Below, piece after piece: positions 43,343-52,886 of a DNA stretch of 64,000 nucleotides. The notes beneath the pieces are model-generated. The model searched no databases. It saw only the letters and a list, made by a program, of their open reading frames with translations, and had not been told where the DNA came from. This stretch comes from Flavobacteriaceae bacterium (GTDB lineage Bacteria; Bacteroidota; Bacteroidia; Flavobacteriales; Flavobacteriaceae): the NCBI GenBank assembly GCA_947456815.1, contig CANGTL010000012.1:1-64000 (forward strand), written 5' to 3'. Within the stretch, counting starts at the first letter, position 1, and every line of letters starts with the position of its first letter. The translations under genes were made by a program, and so were the position numbers.

Positions 43343-46300
43343 ATGGAAAAAAAAGTACTTTCCTTTCTATTCTCAACGCGCTTAATGGCTTTCTTGTTCC
43401 TTTCATATGCTGCATCGATGGCGATTGGGACTTTTATTGAAAGCGAATACAACACCGATACTGCTCGAATTCTCATATACAACACTAAATGGTTTGAAGC
43501 AATTCACTTATTTTTTCTGATTAATTTCTTTGGAAATATTAGACGATATCAGCTTCTTAAAAAAGAAAAGTGGGCAACTTTATTACTTCACTTATCTTTC
43601 ATATTCATTATTATTGGAGCTATCATTACTCGTTACGTGAGTTACGAAGGGATGATGCCTATTCGCGAAGGTGCTGCTGAAAACCAAATTTATTCCGACA
43701 AGACATTTCTTACACTATTCGTAGATGGTGAGTACAAAGGCCAAATGAAACGCAGAATATTCGAAAAATCGTTGTTGCTTTCACCAGTGACCAACAATGA
43801 TTTTGACATTTCAGATGATTTTGCCGATATTCCTTTCGAAGTTTCCTATAAGAACTTTATCATGGGAGCCACTGAGTCGATAAAAGAAGATCCCAACGGA
43901 AAAGTATATCTTAAAATGGTCGAATCAGGCGATGGCTCTCGACATGAACATTATTTAAAGGAAGGCGAAATTCAAAACATTCACAATACCCTTTTTGCTC
44001 TAAACAAATATACCAAAGGAGCTATAAATATCAACACGACAGGCGAGACGTATACGATGGAAACACCGTTCGAAGGCCAATTCATGCGAATGGCTGACAA
44101 AATGCAAGGAAGAGTCATCAAAGATTCTGTTCAACCGCTGATGATGCGTTCCTTATACAATGTTGGCGGCTCTCAATTTGTGTTTCCCGAACCAGCCAAA
44201 AAGGGATTCAAAACATTTGTCTCTAACAATGATTTCAAAGCAAAAAAGCATGATGATGCTCTTGTGATAACTATTCAATCTCAAGGTAAAACAAAAGAGG
44301 TAACACTCACAGGTTCAAAAGGTAAAGTTGGAGAACCTCAAGTGATTACTCTTGGTAAATTAGATTTTACTTTGGCATTTGGAAGTAAAGCGTATGAGCT
44401 TCCTTTTAAGGTACAACTTAATGATTTTATCGCCACTAAATATCCAGGAACCGAAAAAAGCTATGCCGCATTTGAAAGTCAAGTAACGGTTTTGGATGGC
44501 AATAAAAAGTCTGAGGCTCGCATTTATATGAATCATATTTTGGATTACGGTGGCTATCGTTTTTTTCAATCTTCCTTTGACCCTGATGAGAAAGGAACCG
44601 TACTTTCTGTCAATCATGATTTCTGGGGAACTTTGATTACCTATATTGGCTATTTCATGCTGTTCTTTGCTTTGATGTCAATATTATTTACCAAACATTC
44701 GCGCTTTGCCGACCTCAAACGAAAATTAGAAGTTGTTAAGAACAAAAAAGCAAAATTGCTCTCAATACTGTTGCTATTATTGAGTTGCAACGTGTTTTCT
44801 CAAAACCACATGAATCACGCTCCAACGCAAAACCAAATAGATTCGTTGTTGAATCGATACAAAGTAACCGAAGAACATGCCGCGAAGTTTGGACGATTGA
44901 TCGTGCAAGATGAAGGCGGACGAATGAAACCAGTCAATACGTTTTCATCTGAATTGTTGCGCAAAGTCAGCAAAAGCGATACTTACAAAGAAATGAATTC
45001 AGATCAGGTCTTTTTGTCGATGGTTCAATTTCCGAGAGTTTGGTTCGAAGTGCCATTGATTTACATCAAAAACGGAAACGACAGCATTCGGAAAATTATC
45101 GGTCTAAATTCGAAAGAAAAATATGCGTCATTCATCAAGTTTTTTGATGAAAAAGGCAATTATAAATTGTCATCTTATATCGAAGAAGCCTATAAAGCTT
45201 CGATTCCGGATCAGTTTCAAAAAGACTTTATCGAAACCGATCGTAAAGTAAATTTGTTGAATTCGGCTTTAAGCGGCAGTATTCTTCGAATTTTCCCGAT
45301 CCCTAAAGATCCTAACAATAAGTGGATTTCGTATTTGGAATTGAATCAAGCCAACATTCACGGAATCGATTCTACATTTACCAAAAATATTCTTCCTTTA
45401 TATATGAGTGCTTTGGATAGTGCGACAATTAAAAAGGATTACGTCAACGCCAATTTCTTTTTGCAAAGTATCGAAAACTACCAGAAAAAGTTTGGAAGTG
45501 CTGTTCGCCCAAACGATGACAAAATTTCTTCTGAAATCATTTATAACAAATACGACATTTTCAAAAAGTTGTATTACTTATACATGTTGACTGGTGTGCT
45601 CATGTTACTTTTTACTATCGTCAATATATTCTTTGAAAAGAAAGCTATTCGTTATGTGATTAATGGTTTTCATATCCTTATTGGAGTTCTATTTCTGCTT
45701 CATACTGCGGGATTAATCGCGCGTTGGTATATTTCTGGACATGCGCCATGGAGTGATGCCTACGAGAGTATGATTTATGTGGCTTGGGCAACGATGTTTT
45801 TTACGTTGGCTTTTGATATCAAATCGAAACTGACGGTTGCATCTGGAACTTTTGTCGCTTCGATGATCTTGATGATTGCGCATTGGAATTGGATGGATCC
45901 GTCTATTGCGAATTTGCAACCTGTACTCAATTCGTATTGGTTGATGATACACGTGGCAGTTATTGTCGCTAGTTACGGTCCATTTACGTTGGCCATGGTA
46001 CTTGGAGTGGTAGCATTGATTTTGATGTTATTCACCAACAAGAAGAACAAAGCCAAAATGGATTTGAATATTCAAGAGATTACTTATATCAACGAAATGG
46101 CGCTAACGATTGGATTGGTGATGCTTACGATTGGAAACTTTCTTGGCGGTCAGTGGGCGAATGAAAGTTGGGGACGTTATTGGGGATGGGATCCAAAAGA
46201 AACATGGGCTTTGATTAGCATTATGATTTATGCATTTGTAATTCACGCGCGATTTGTTCCAGCTTTACGTGGAAAATGGATTTACAATTTGATGAGTGTT

Positions 46301-46480
46301 ATTGCTTTTTATTCGATTATGATGACTTATTTCGGAGTGAACTTCTACCTTACTGGAATGCATTCGTATGCTAGTGGAGATAAAGTAGTGACGCCAAGTT
46401 TTGTTTATTATTCGGTGGCTTGTGTCGCAGTTTTAGGGTTCTTTTCGTATTTGAGTTATAAGAAACATTTAAAAAAATAA
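43343..46480 (+). CDS. ccsBA: Fused ResB/CcsA cytochrome c biogenesis protein
   Basis: This 1045-residue fusion of the System II cytochrome c synthetase has a ResB-like N-terminal half with membrane segments (~10-100 and ~430-460) and a large periplasmic region, followed by a CcsA-like half with about eight membrane segments (~750-1040). The haem-handling WWD-type motif reads GGQWANESWGRYWGWDPKETWAL (~935). Conserved His residues are present in HWNWMDPS and FVIHARFVPAL. It carries haem across the membrane and attaches it to apocytochromes c. The periplasmic region also contains long beta-rich stretches between the two halves. A thiol peroxidase gene starts 4 nt after its stop. Confidence 0.93.
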   Translation: MEKKVLSFLFSTRLMAFLFLSYAASMAIGTFIESEYNTDTARILIYNTKWFEAIHLFFLINFFGNIRRYQLLKKEKWATLLLHLSFIFIIIGAIITRYVSYEGMMPIREGAAENQIYSDKTFLTLFVDGEYKGQMKRRIFEKSLLLSPVTNNDFDISDDFADIPFEVSYKNFIMGATESIKEDPNGKVYLKMVESGDGSRHEHYLKEGEIQNIHNTLFALNKYTKGAININTTGETYTMETPFEGQFMRMADKMQGRVIKDSVQPLMMRSLYNVGGSQFVFPEPAKKGFKTFVSNNDFKAKKHDDALVITIQSQGKTKEVTLTGSKGKVGEPQVITLGKLDFTLAFGSKAYELPFKVQLNDFIATKYPGTEKSYAAFESQVTVLDGNKKSEARIYMNHILDYGGYRFFQSSFDPDEKGTVLSVNHDFWGTLITYIGYFMLFFALMSILFTKHSRFADLKRKLEVVKNKKAKLLSILLLLLSCNVFSQNHMNHAPTQNQIDSLLNRYKVTEEHAAKFGRLIVQDEGGRMKPVNTFSSELLRKVSKSDTYKEMNSDQVFLSMVQFPRVWFEVPLIYIKNGNDSIRKIIGLNSKEKYASFIKFFDEKGNYKLSSYIEEAYKASIPDQFQKDFIETDRKVNLLNSALSGSILRIFPIPKDPNNKWISYLELNQANIHGIDSTFTKNILPLYMSALDSATIKKDYVNANFFLQSIENYQKKFGSAVRPNDDKISSEIIYNKYDIFKKLYYLYMLTGVLMLLFTIVNIFFEKKAIRYVINGFHILIGVLFLLHTAGLIARWYISGHAPWSDAYESMIYVAWATMFFTLAFDIKSKLTVASGTFVASMILMIAHWNWMDPSIANLQPVLNSYWLMIHVAVIVASYGPFTLAMVLGVVALILMLFTNKKNKAKMDLNIQEITYINEMALTIGLVMLTIGNFLGGQWANESWGRYWGWDPKETWALISIMIYAFVIHARFVPALRGKWIYNLMSVIAFYSIMMTYFGVNFYLTGMHSYASGDKVVTPSFVYYSVACVAVLGFFSYLSYKKHLKK

Positions 46481-46484
46481 TATC

Positions 46485-47063
46485 ATGAAAAACTTACTTC
46501 ACTTTGCATTGGCATCTTTTCTATTTTGGAATTGCCAAGGACAAACTCAAAACAAAACTAATTCAACTATAGAAGCTATGGAAAAGCAAAACATCTACCA
46601 ATTTAAAGTCGAAGATCTCTCTGGAAAAACTTTTGATTTTGCGACTTTAAAGGGAAAGAAAATCTTGGTGGTAAACACCGCGTCCAAATGCGGATTGACG
46701 CCGCAATACAAAGATTTAGAAAAAATCTACAAAGAATATAAAGACAATGGTTTTGTGATTATCGGTTTTCCTGCAAACAATTTTGGACAGCAAGAACCAG
46801 GAACGAATGCTGAAATTGAAACCTTTTGCGAGATGAATTACGGCGTGACTTTCCCGATGATGAGTAAAATCTCTGTGAAAGGAAGTGATATGCATCCGAT
46901 ATATCAGTTTCTAACTCAAAAAGCGAAAAACGGTTTACAAGATTCCGAAGTAGAATGGAATTTTCAAAAATATCTCATCAACGAAAAAGGTGAATTGGCT
47001 AAGGTGATTTCACCGCAAGTACTGCCAACAGATGATGCCATTGTGAGTTGGATAAAAGGATAA
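46485..47063 (+). CDS. Glutathione peroxidase family thiol peroxidase
   Basis: This 192-residue protein has a signal peptide with a possible lipobox (LFWNC, Cys 17), which would place it in the periplasm or on a membrane. The Gpx core shows NTASKCGLTPQY with the peroxidatic Cys (~69), FPANNFGQQEPGTNAEI with the conserved Gln, and WNFQKYLINEKG with the conserved Trp-Asn-Phe. Bacterial Gpx proteins use thioredoxin rather than glutathione; a second Cys is present in TFCEMNYG. It starts 4 nt after the cytochrome c assembly gene, so it is in the same operon. Confidence 0.93.
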   Translation: MKNLLHFALASFLFWNCQGQTQNKTNSTIEAMEKQNIYQFKVEDLSGKTFDFATLKGKKILVVNTASKCGLTPQYKDLEKIYKEYKDNGFVIIGFPANNFGQQEPGTNAEIETFCEMNYGVTFPMMSKISVKGSDMHPIYQFLTQKAKNGLQDSEVEWNFQKYLINEKGELAKVISPQVLPTDDAIVSWIKG

Positions 47064-47068
47064 AAAAG

Positions 47069-47098
47069 AAAAGGAATTTCATATTGAAGTTCCTTTTT
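47069..47098. terminator. Terminator between convergent genes
   Basis: AAAGGAATTTC pairs with GAAGTTCCTTT (one G-U), followed by a T-run. It serves the gpx gene and, in reverse, the acetyltransferase gene. Confidence 0.75.
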
Positions 47099-47595
47099 TA
47101 TTTTAAGATTAACTGCATGAACTGCAAGTCCAACCATTTTCCAAATTTGAATCCCACTTCTTTTAGAATTCCAGTTTCTACAAACCCGAATTTTTTGTGA
47201 AAAGCAATGCTTCCTGTATTGGAAGCGTCTATGCCACCAATCATGGTATGATAGCCTGCATCTTTTGCAATTACAATTAAAGCAAGTAGTAGCTGTTTTC
47301 CAATTCCTTTTCCGATAAAATCTGGTGCGACGTACACGGAATGTTCTACGGTATATTGATATCCAATCTTTTCACGAAAGGTGCCATAAGTTCCAAAACC
47401 AACCGCGGTTCCATTATGATCAGCAACAATGATGGGGAATTTTTTTGATTTCTTATCTTCAAACCACTGCAACTGATTTTCCAAAGTTTGCAAATCATAC
47501 AAATAGTTTGAAGTGGTGTGCAAAATGGCATGGTTGACTATTTCTAGGATTTGCGGTATATCTTCTAAAGTAGCATTTCTAATGATTACATTCAT
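47098..47595 (-). CDS. GNAT family N-acetyltransferase (phosphinothricin acetyltransferase-like)
   Basis: This 165-residue GNAT enzyme begins with VIIRNATLEDIPQILEIVNHAI; the acetyl-CoA loop is FIGKGIGKQLLLALIVIAKDAG (the R/Q-x-x-G-x-G/A motif near 115), with the helix of the fold ending AFHKKFGFVETGIL. It resembles the PAT/MnaT group acting on methionine-like or phosphinothricin-like substrates; the exact one is unknown. It starts 3 nt after the stop of the thioredoxin gene on the same strand. Confidence 0.9.
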   Translation of the reverse strand: MNVIIRNATLEDIPQILEIVNHAILHTTSNYLYDLQTLENQLQWFEDKKSKKFPIIVADHNGTAVGFGTYGTFREKIGYQYTVEHSVYVAPDFIGKGIGKQLLLALIVIAKDAGYHTMIGGIDASNTGSIAFHKKFGFVETGILKEVGFKFGKWLDLQFMQLILK

Positions 47596-47598
47596 TGT

Positions 47599-48789
47599 TT
47601 AATGCTTTGAATTTAGTTCGAGTAATAATTCGTCCGCCTCTTTGGTGCTAAACCCAATCGACCCATTCTTGTTTTTCGCAGCAGTCGCATATTGAATGGC
47701 TTCCTTTAGATTTTTATTTTTTTGATACAAACGCGCCAAAAGTATTTGGTTATCATAGTTTTCAACGATGGAAACCGCTTTTTTAGCCCAACCAATTGCA
47801 GTATTTAAACCTGCGGAATCGTTGATGTTTTTCAAATAAACACTCGCCACATCTTTCAACGTTTTAGGGTCTTTAGCGTAATATTTGTCAACAGTTGCTG
47901 TCGTAATCTGTTTATATTTCCTCCAGTTCTTGGTGTGCTCAGCCATTTGCATATCGAATGAATTTACCAAAGAGTCATTCTTTGCAGTTTGAATAGTTTT
48001 TGCGATTAATCGTTTCTTGGCGTATGTTATAGTGTCTTTGTATTCAAGTGCTGGTGACAGCAATTCAACGACAATATTTTCGATTTTTCGTTGTACTCTC
48101 TTGGGCGACGCCACCGCTTCAAATTCCTTTTGGTGATTTAAAACATATTGAAATTCTCTCGACTGTGGGTCAGTAATGGCATTGGCAATAATTTTCCAAT
48201 TGTTTGCTGTGACGAGTTTGTCCTCGTTTTGCGTGGCTAAGTATTGATGCGCAATTGGTGATAATAAGGTGCGATCCCGTCCTTTATTCAAAGCCATTAG
48301 ATATGCTAGACATTTATCGCTATTGCTCACATCGGCGAGGAATTGTTCTGCGAGGTACGGCAATTGTTTTTCTTTAGTTAATGAATTTTGTGCTTCACTT
48401 ATAAAGGTCGCAGAGGTAAATTCGCCACTAATATTGTATAATTCTTTGCCATCTTCGTTCAGAAATAGGAATGTTGGATAAAACCGAATGCCAAATTTCT
48501 TTCTAAAAAAATCACCTTCGCCTTTCTCTACATCTTGCCATGCACAGACGAAATTTTTATTCATAAAATTAATTACCAGCGTATCGGTAAATACTTCACT
48601 TTTCATCTTGTTGCAATGCGTGCACCATGAGGCATACATCATGTAGAAGATTGGTTTGTGTTCCTTCTTAGCGCGAGCCAAAACAGATTGATAGCCACTT
48701 TCGTCAAAATTAATTTTGGTTTGCGCAGGAACTTGCAAGCAAGAGAATAAAAGAAATACAATGAGAAGTCTAAACTGAAGGTTTTTCAT
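47599..48789 (-). CDS. Secreted thioredoxin-fold protein with helical C-terminal region
   Basis: This 396-residue protein has the signal peptide MKNLQFRLLIVFLLFSCLQVPAQ. The thioredoxin domain (~25-135) carries YASWCTHCNKM (Cys 56-Cys 59) and the cis-Pro segment FGIRFYPTFLFL, so a redox function is expected in the periplasm. The C-terminal ~230 residues are helical, with TPR-like stretches (LNTAIGWAKKAVSIVENYDNQILLARLY). Members of this Bacteroidota family (thioredoxin followed by TPR) may reduce cytochrome c or envelope proteins; its location 2 kb from ccsBA is suggestive only. Confidence 0.88.
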   Translation of the reverse strand: MKNLQFRLLIVFLLFSCLQVPAQTKINFDESGYQSVLARAKKEHKPIFYMMYASWCTHCNKMKSEVFTDTLVINFMNKNFVCAWQDVEKGEGDFFRKKFGIRFYPTFLFLNEDGKELYNISGEFTSATFISEAQNSLTKEKQLPYLAEQFLADVSNSDKCLAYLMALNKGRDRTLLSPIAHQYLATQNEDKLVTANNWKIIANAITDPQSREFQYVLNHQKEFEAVASPKRVQRKIENIVVELLSPALEYKDTITYAKKRLIAKTIQTAKNDSLVNSFDMQMAEHTKNWRKYKQITTATVDKYYAKDPKTLKDVASVYLKNINDSAGLNTAIGWAKKAVSIVENYDNQILLARLYQKNKNLKEAIQYATAAKNKNGSIGFSTKEADELLLELNSKH

Positions 48790-48888
48790 TGAAATAAAAT
48801 TTGATCTGGCATTTTTTTCAAAGACAAATATATTCCGTTTTTTTAGAATTATGCTCTTAAAGAAACGCTAAATTAGGCTTTTACTTTG

Positions 48889-48896
48889 TATTTTTG
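48889..48896 (+). promoter_or_regulatory. -7 promoter element of menD
   Basis: TATTTTTG matches TAnnTTTG, 19 nt before the ATG at 48916. An upstream in-frame TTG at 48886 lies in the promoter, so it is not the start. Confidence 0.5.
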
Positions 48897-48915
48897 CGCT
48901 TCATTTGATGATCCA

Positions 48916-50577
48916 ATGATATATTCCAAGATTCCTTTAGCGCAAAGTATTATCCAAATTTGTTTGGCTAAAGGTGTTGAACATATTGTGATTTCTCCCG
49001 GTTCTAGAAATGCACCACTGACAATTGGTTTTACAAACAATCCAAATTTTAGATGTTATAGTATCGCGGATGAACGGTGCGCTGGGTTTTTTGCTCTTGG
49101 AATAGCCCAACAAATCAACAAGCCGGTAGCCGTGGTTTGCACTTCGGGTTCTGCATTGCTGAATTATTATCCAGCATTTGCGGAAGCTTTTTACAGCCAA
49201 ATTCCATTTATTGTGATTTCTGCAGATCGACCGTTGAGTAAAATTGACATTGGTGATGGACAAACCATTCGTCAGATGAATGTATTTCAAAATCATTCGC
49301 TATACAATGCAAATTTGACAGAAGGTGAAACACCTGAAAATGATTACAAAATCAACGAAGCGATCACAACGGCTCGCACTCGAAAAGGACCGACGCACAT
49401 CAATGCGCCTTTTGAAGAGCCTTTGTATTTAACTACAAAAAAATTGATTGTAGATCCAACGTTGTCGGGTTTTGCAAAAGTTTTTAAAAGTATTTCAATA
49501 GAAGACATCATCGCTTGCACTAATATCTGGAATTCTTCAAAAAGGAAATTGATTCTTATTGGTGTAAATAATCCAAACGAAATAGATGAAGAAATTATCA
49601 GAGCGGTAGCCAATGATCCTTCTATTGTGGTGATGACTGAAGTAACTTCAAATGTCTCGCATCCAACATTTTTGAGTAACATCGATACTATTATAACCCC
49701 GTTCAAGGAAAAGGATTTCTTGGCATTTCAGCCTGAAATTCTAATCACTTTGGGAGGAATGATTGTTTCAAAACGAATCAAAGCGATGCTGCGAACCTAC
49801 CGACCGGAGCATCATTGGCATATTGACCCACTTAGAGCTTACAATACTTTTGGGGCGCTGGCGCATCATTTTGAAGCTACTCCTAACGATTTTTTCCGTC
49901 AAGTGTTACCATTTACCAAAATAGTAAAAAGTGATTATGCCCAAAAAGCGCAGAAGATTCAGGAGACCAGGAAAGTAAAGCATGAATTGTACTTAGACAA
50001 AATAGCTTTTTCAGATTTCAAAGCATTTGAACTTATAATCCCTAGATTACCTAGGAATTCGCAGCTACAAATTAGTAATAGTTCAGCGATTCGATATGCG
50101 CAGCTGTTTGAAATAGATCCAAGTATTGCGGTGTTCTGTAATCGCGGAACCAGTGGTATCGACGGAAGTACTTCAACAGCCATTGGTGCTGCTGTTGCCA
50201 ATAATATTCAAACGACTTTTATTACTGGAGATATTGGATTTTTGTACGATAGTAATGCATTGTGGAATCAGTACATCCCAAAGAATTTCAAAATCATTCT
50301 GATCAATAACGGTGGCGGTGGAATTTTTAGAATTTTGCCAGGGCACGAAGAAACACCACTATTCAATACTTTTTTCGAAACGGCTCATTGTTTAACCGCA
50401 GAACATTTGGCAACGATGTATGGATTAGAATACATTACCGCAAGTACTGAAGAAAACCTTGTACAAGGTCTTACTAATTTATATGCTCAAGACGAAAAGC
50501 CTGCTATCCTAGAAGTTTTTACGCCAACGCTTCAAAACGAAAAAATATTATTACAATACTTTAAAGAATTGGTTTAA
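48916..50577 (+). CDS. menD: 2-succinyl-5-enolpyruvyl-6-hydroxy-3-cyclohexene-1-carboxylate synthase MenD
   Basis: This 553-residue ThDP enzyme starts at 48916: MIYSKIPLAQSIIQICLAKGVEHIVISPGSRNAPLT, with the PGSRNAPL motif characteristic of MenD. The ThDP-binding region contains RGTSGIDGSTSTAIGAA (~410) and NNGGGGIFRILPG (~463). It condenses isochorismate and 2-oxoglutarate in menaquinone synthesis. Other men genes (menB, menA, menC) follow in the next 10 kb on the same strand. MenF and MenH/MenE partners are not in this window. Confidence 0.95.
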   Translation: MIYSKIPLAQSIIQICLAKGVEHIVISPGSRNAPLTIGFTNNPNFRCYSIADERCAGFFALGIAQQINKPVAVVCTSGSALLNYYPAFAEAFYSQIPFIVISADRPLSKIDIGDGQTIRQMNVFQNHSLYNANLTEGETPENDYKINEAITTARTRKGPTHINAPFEEPLYLTTKKLIVDPTLSGFAKVFKSISIEDIIACTNIWNSSKRKLILIGVNNPNEIDEEIIRAVANDPSIVVMTEVTSNVSHPTFLSNIDTIITPFKEKDFLAFQPEILITLGGMIVSKRIKAMLRTYRPEHHWHIDPLRAYNTFGALAHHFEATPNDFFRQVLPFTKIVKSDYAQKAQKIQETRKVKHELYLDKIAFSDFKAFELIIPRLPRNSQLQISNSSAIRYAQLFEIDPSIAVFCNRGTSGIDGSTSTAIGAAVANNIQTTFITGDIGFLYDSNALWNQYIPKNFKIILINNGGGGIFRILPGHEETPLFNTFFETAHCLTAEHLATMYGLEYITASTEENLVQGLTNLYAQDEKPAILEVFTPTLQNEKILLQYFKELV

Positions 50578-50585
50578 CGGCTTCG

Positions 50586-50593
50586 TACCTTTG
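50586..50593 (+). promoter_or_regulatory. -7 promoter element of the CvfB-like gene
   Basis: TACCTTTG matches TAnnTTTG, 32 nt before the ATG at 50626 and only 8 nt after the menD stop. Confidence 0.4.
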
Positions 50594-50625
50594 CCAAGAT
50601 TCTTAGAACATCCAAACTACTGCAC

Positions 50626-51480
50626 ATGATTGAAATCGGAAAATACAACACTTTAACCATTCTACGAGATACAAAAGTTGGTTTGTTTCTAGGAAATGAA
50701 ATTGAAGACCCGGAGGGAATTCATGATATTTTATTGCCTAATAAATATGTTCCGAATCAATTTGAGATTGGGGATGAATTGACTGTTTTTGTTTATTTAG
50801 ATCACGAAGAACGTCCGGTTGCGACAACTTTAGAACCGTATATACTGTTGAATGAGTTTGCGCTTCTTCGCGTTAATTACGTGAATCAAGTGGGTGCTTT
50901 TATGGATTGGGGAATGGAAAAAGATATCTTGGTTCCTTTTAAAGAGCAAGCACGTCCGATGGAGAAAGGCAAGCGTTATTTGGTCTATTTGTACATGGAT
51001 GAGAAAACCAATCGTTTGGTTGCTTCTAGTAAAACCAATCAGTTTTTAAATAACGAGAACTTAACCGTTGAAAATGGGGAGGAAGTTGACTTAATCGTTT
51101 CGCACATTACAGAGATTGGAATCAACGTAATTATCAACGAAAAGCATAAAGGCTTGGTCTATAAAGATGAAGTTTACGACGATGCGATTCGCACTGGAGA
51201 TAGAATGAGAGGTTATATCAAGACGATTCGTCCCGACAACAAAATTGATGTGTCACTTCATAAATTAGGGTATCAAAATATCGAGCCCAATGCACAAAAA
51301 ATTCTAGATGAACTCAAAGCAAGCAGAGGTTTTTTACGATTGAATGACAACAGTCATCCAGAAGACATCAAAACCGTTTTGAAAATGAGTAAAAAGACTT
51401 TCAAAAAAGCGATTGGATCTTTGTACAAAGACCGCAAAATCGAAATGAAAGATGATGGAATTTATCTTATTTCAGAATAA
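50626..51480 (+). CDS. CvfB-like S1 RNA-binding protein
   Basis: This 284-residue protein of the CvfB family (S1-like repeats plus a C-terminal winged helix) contains LTILRDTKVGLFLGNEIEDPEGIHDILLP, then the S1 repeat around RVNYVNQVGAFMDWGMEKDILVPFKEQ (~85-115), a second, IVSHITEIGINVIINEKHKGLVY, and the winged-helix end MSKKTFKKAIGSLYKDRKIEM. It binds RNA or DNA in the cytosol; the S. aureus member modulates virulence gene expression. Here it lies between menD and the PH-domain genes; no functional link is known. Confidence 0.88.
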   Translation: MIEIGKYNTLTILRDTKVGLFLGNEIEDPEGIHDILLPNKYVPNQFEIGDELTVFVYLDHEERPVATTLEPYILLNEFALLRVNYVNQVGAFMDWGMEKDILVPFKEQARPMEKGKRYLVYLYMDEKTNRLVASSKTNQFLNNENLTVENGEEVDLIVSHITEIGINVIINEKHKGLVYKDEVYDDAIRTGDRMRGYIKTIRPDNKIDVSLHKLGYQNIEPNAQKILDELKASRGFLRLNDNSHPEDIKTVLKMSKKTFKKAIGSLYKDRKIEMKDDGIYLISE

Positions 51481-51494
51481 CTTACGTAAGGACC

Positions 51495-51923
51495 TTATTT
51501 TGCTACCTCAATTCCAGGGTTGATTTTTAGCAATTCGGTTAAAAAGGCATCTCGGTTTACAGGTGAGACATAAACGTCTTCTATGTTGTTGTAGGTAATA
51601 ATAAAACCTTTTGTATCTAAGGCTGGTTTCATTGTTACAGGAACATACAACCCAGAAAAATATTTTATCTTTTTGATTTTTTCAATGTCAATTCTTCCTC
51701 TGAACGGACCAGATCGATAAAGCAAAAAATGCTGTTTGATGACGTATCTCGTATCTAGTAATGTCCACAAAATCATCGCTATTACCAAGCCCAATATGAC
51801 GATAGGCAAAAGCGTTACGTGTTCTTTCGTCATGCCCACATATAAAAGCGCAACCATAACGATAACAATCGTCCACAAGATGGCAATCGTATAATTATTT
51901 TTAGATGACAGAAATCGATTCAT
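51495..51923 (-). CDS. Membrane protein with a bacterial PH domain (142 aa)
   Basis: From the ATG at 51923, two hydrophobic segments (~10-60) precede a PH-type domain (KQHFLLYRSGPFRGRIDIEKIKKIKYFSGLY, ~75-105), recalling the bPH_5-like group. The seven-residue extension to 51944 is not preferred. The minus strand here interrupts the men region: it is convergent with the CvfB gene and divergent from menB. Function unknown. Bacterial PH domains often stabilise membrane assemblies or act in stress responses. Confidence 0.7.
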   Translation of the reverse strand: MNRFLSSKNNYTIAILWTIVIVMVALLYVGMTKEHVTLLPIVILGLVIAMILWTLLDTRYVIKQHFLLYRSGPFRGRIDIEKIKKIKYFSGLYVPVTMKPALDTKGFIITYNNIEDVYVSPVNRDAFLTELLKINPGIEVAK

Positions 51924-52038
51924 AAACTTAATTTGAACGCTCAAAAATACTATTTTTTACGTAACTATTTAATTAATTTAATGTTAGTAAAATATAAAAA
52001 ATGGTTTATTTTTACGCTAAAATAATACAATTACCCTT

Positions 52039-52875
52039 ATGATTGATTGGACTACAGCAAAAGAATTTGAAGACATAACATACAAAAAATCAAATGGGGT
52101 TGCGAGAATTGCATTTAACAGACCCAATGTGCGCAATGCTTTTCGTCCGAAAACCACATCTGAATTATACCAAGCCTTTTACGATGCACAAGAAGATACT
52201 TCTATTGGAGTAGTTTTGCTTTCAGCAGAAGGTCCATCAACCAAAGATGGCGTGTATTCTTTTTGTAGTGGTGGCGATCAAAACGCACGCGGTCATCAAG
52301 GTTATGTGGGAGAAGATGGCCAGCATCGACTCAATATTTTAGAAGTGCAAAGACTTATTAGATTTATGCCGAAGGTTGTCATAGCCGTAGTTCCTGGTTG
52401 GGCAGTTGGCGGTGGACATAGCCTACATGTAGTTTGCGACATGACCTTGGCAAGCAAAGAACACGCGATTTTCAAGCAAACTGATGCCGACGTTACAAGC
52501 TTTGACGGCGGTTACGGTTCAGCGTATCTAGCAAAAATGGTAGGGCAGAAGAAGGCTCGAGAAATCTTTTTCTTAGGAAGAAATTATTCGGCACAAGAAG
52601 CTTTTGAAATGGGGATGGTTAATGCTGTTGTGCCTCATGCAGCGTTAGAAGATACGGCTTATCAATGGGCGCAGGAAATTCTGCAGAAATCGCCAACTTC
52701 GATTAAAATGTTGAAATTCGCAATGAACTTGACCGATGACGGAATGGTTGGGCAACAAGTATTTGCTGGTGAAGCCACGCGATTAGCCTATATGACCGAA
52801 GAAGCCAAAGAGGGAAGAAATGCTTTTCTGGAAAAAAGAAAACCAGATTTCGGAAAAAACAAATGGTTACCTTAA
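52039..52875 (+). CDS. menB: 1,4-dihydroxy-2-naphthoyl-CoA synthase MenB
   Basis: This 278-residue crotonase-fold enzyme begins ITYKKSNGVARIAFNRPNVRNAFRPKT, with FCSGGDQNARG (oxyanion hole, ~80-90), GWAVGGGHSLHVVCDMTLAS (~128) and FDGGYGSAYLAKMVG (~163), all typical of MenB; the C-terminal catalytic Tyr region is YMTEEAKEGRNAF. It closes the ring of o-succinylbenzoyl-CoA to the naphthoquinone. The length is standard. A PH-domain gene starts immediately after its stop. Confidence 0.95.
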   Translation: MIDWTTAKEFEDITYKKSNGVARIAFNRPNVRNAFRPKTTSELYQAFYDAQEDTSIGVVLLSAEGPSTKDGVYSFCSGGDQNARGHQGYVGEDGQHRLNILEVQRLIRFMPKVVIAVVPGWAVGGGHSLHVVCDMTLASKEHAIFKQTDADVTSFDGGYGSAYLAKMVGQKKAREIFFLGRNYSAQEAFEMGMVNAVVPHAALEDTAYQWAQEILQKSPTSIKMLKFAMNLTDDGMVGQQVFAGEATRLAYMTEEAKEGRNAFLEKRKPDFGKNKWLP

Positions 52876-52886
52876 AATCAAAGCAA

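Noticed and set aside
52863..52886. Earlier start for the YdbS-like protein overlapping menB
   Set aside because: The upstream ATG overlaps menB by 13 nt and adds eight residues unlike the family start; kept only as an alternative.
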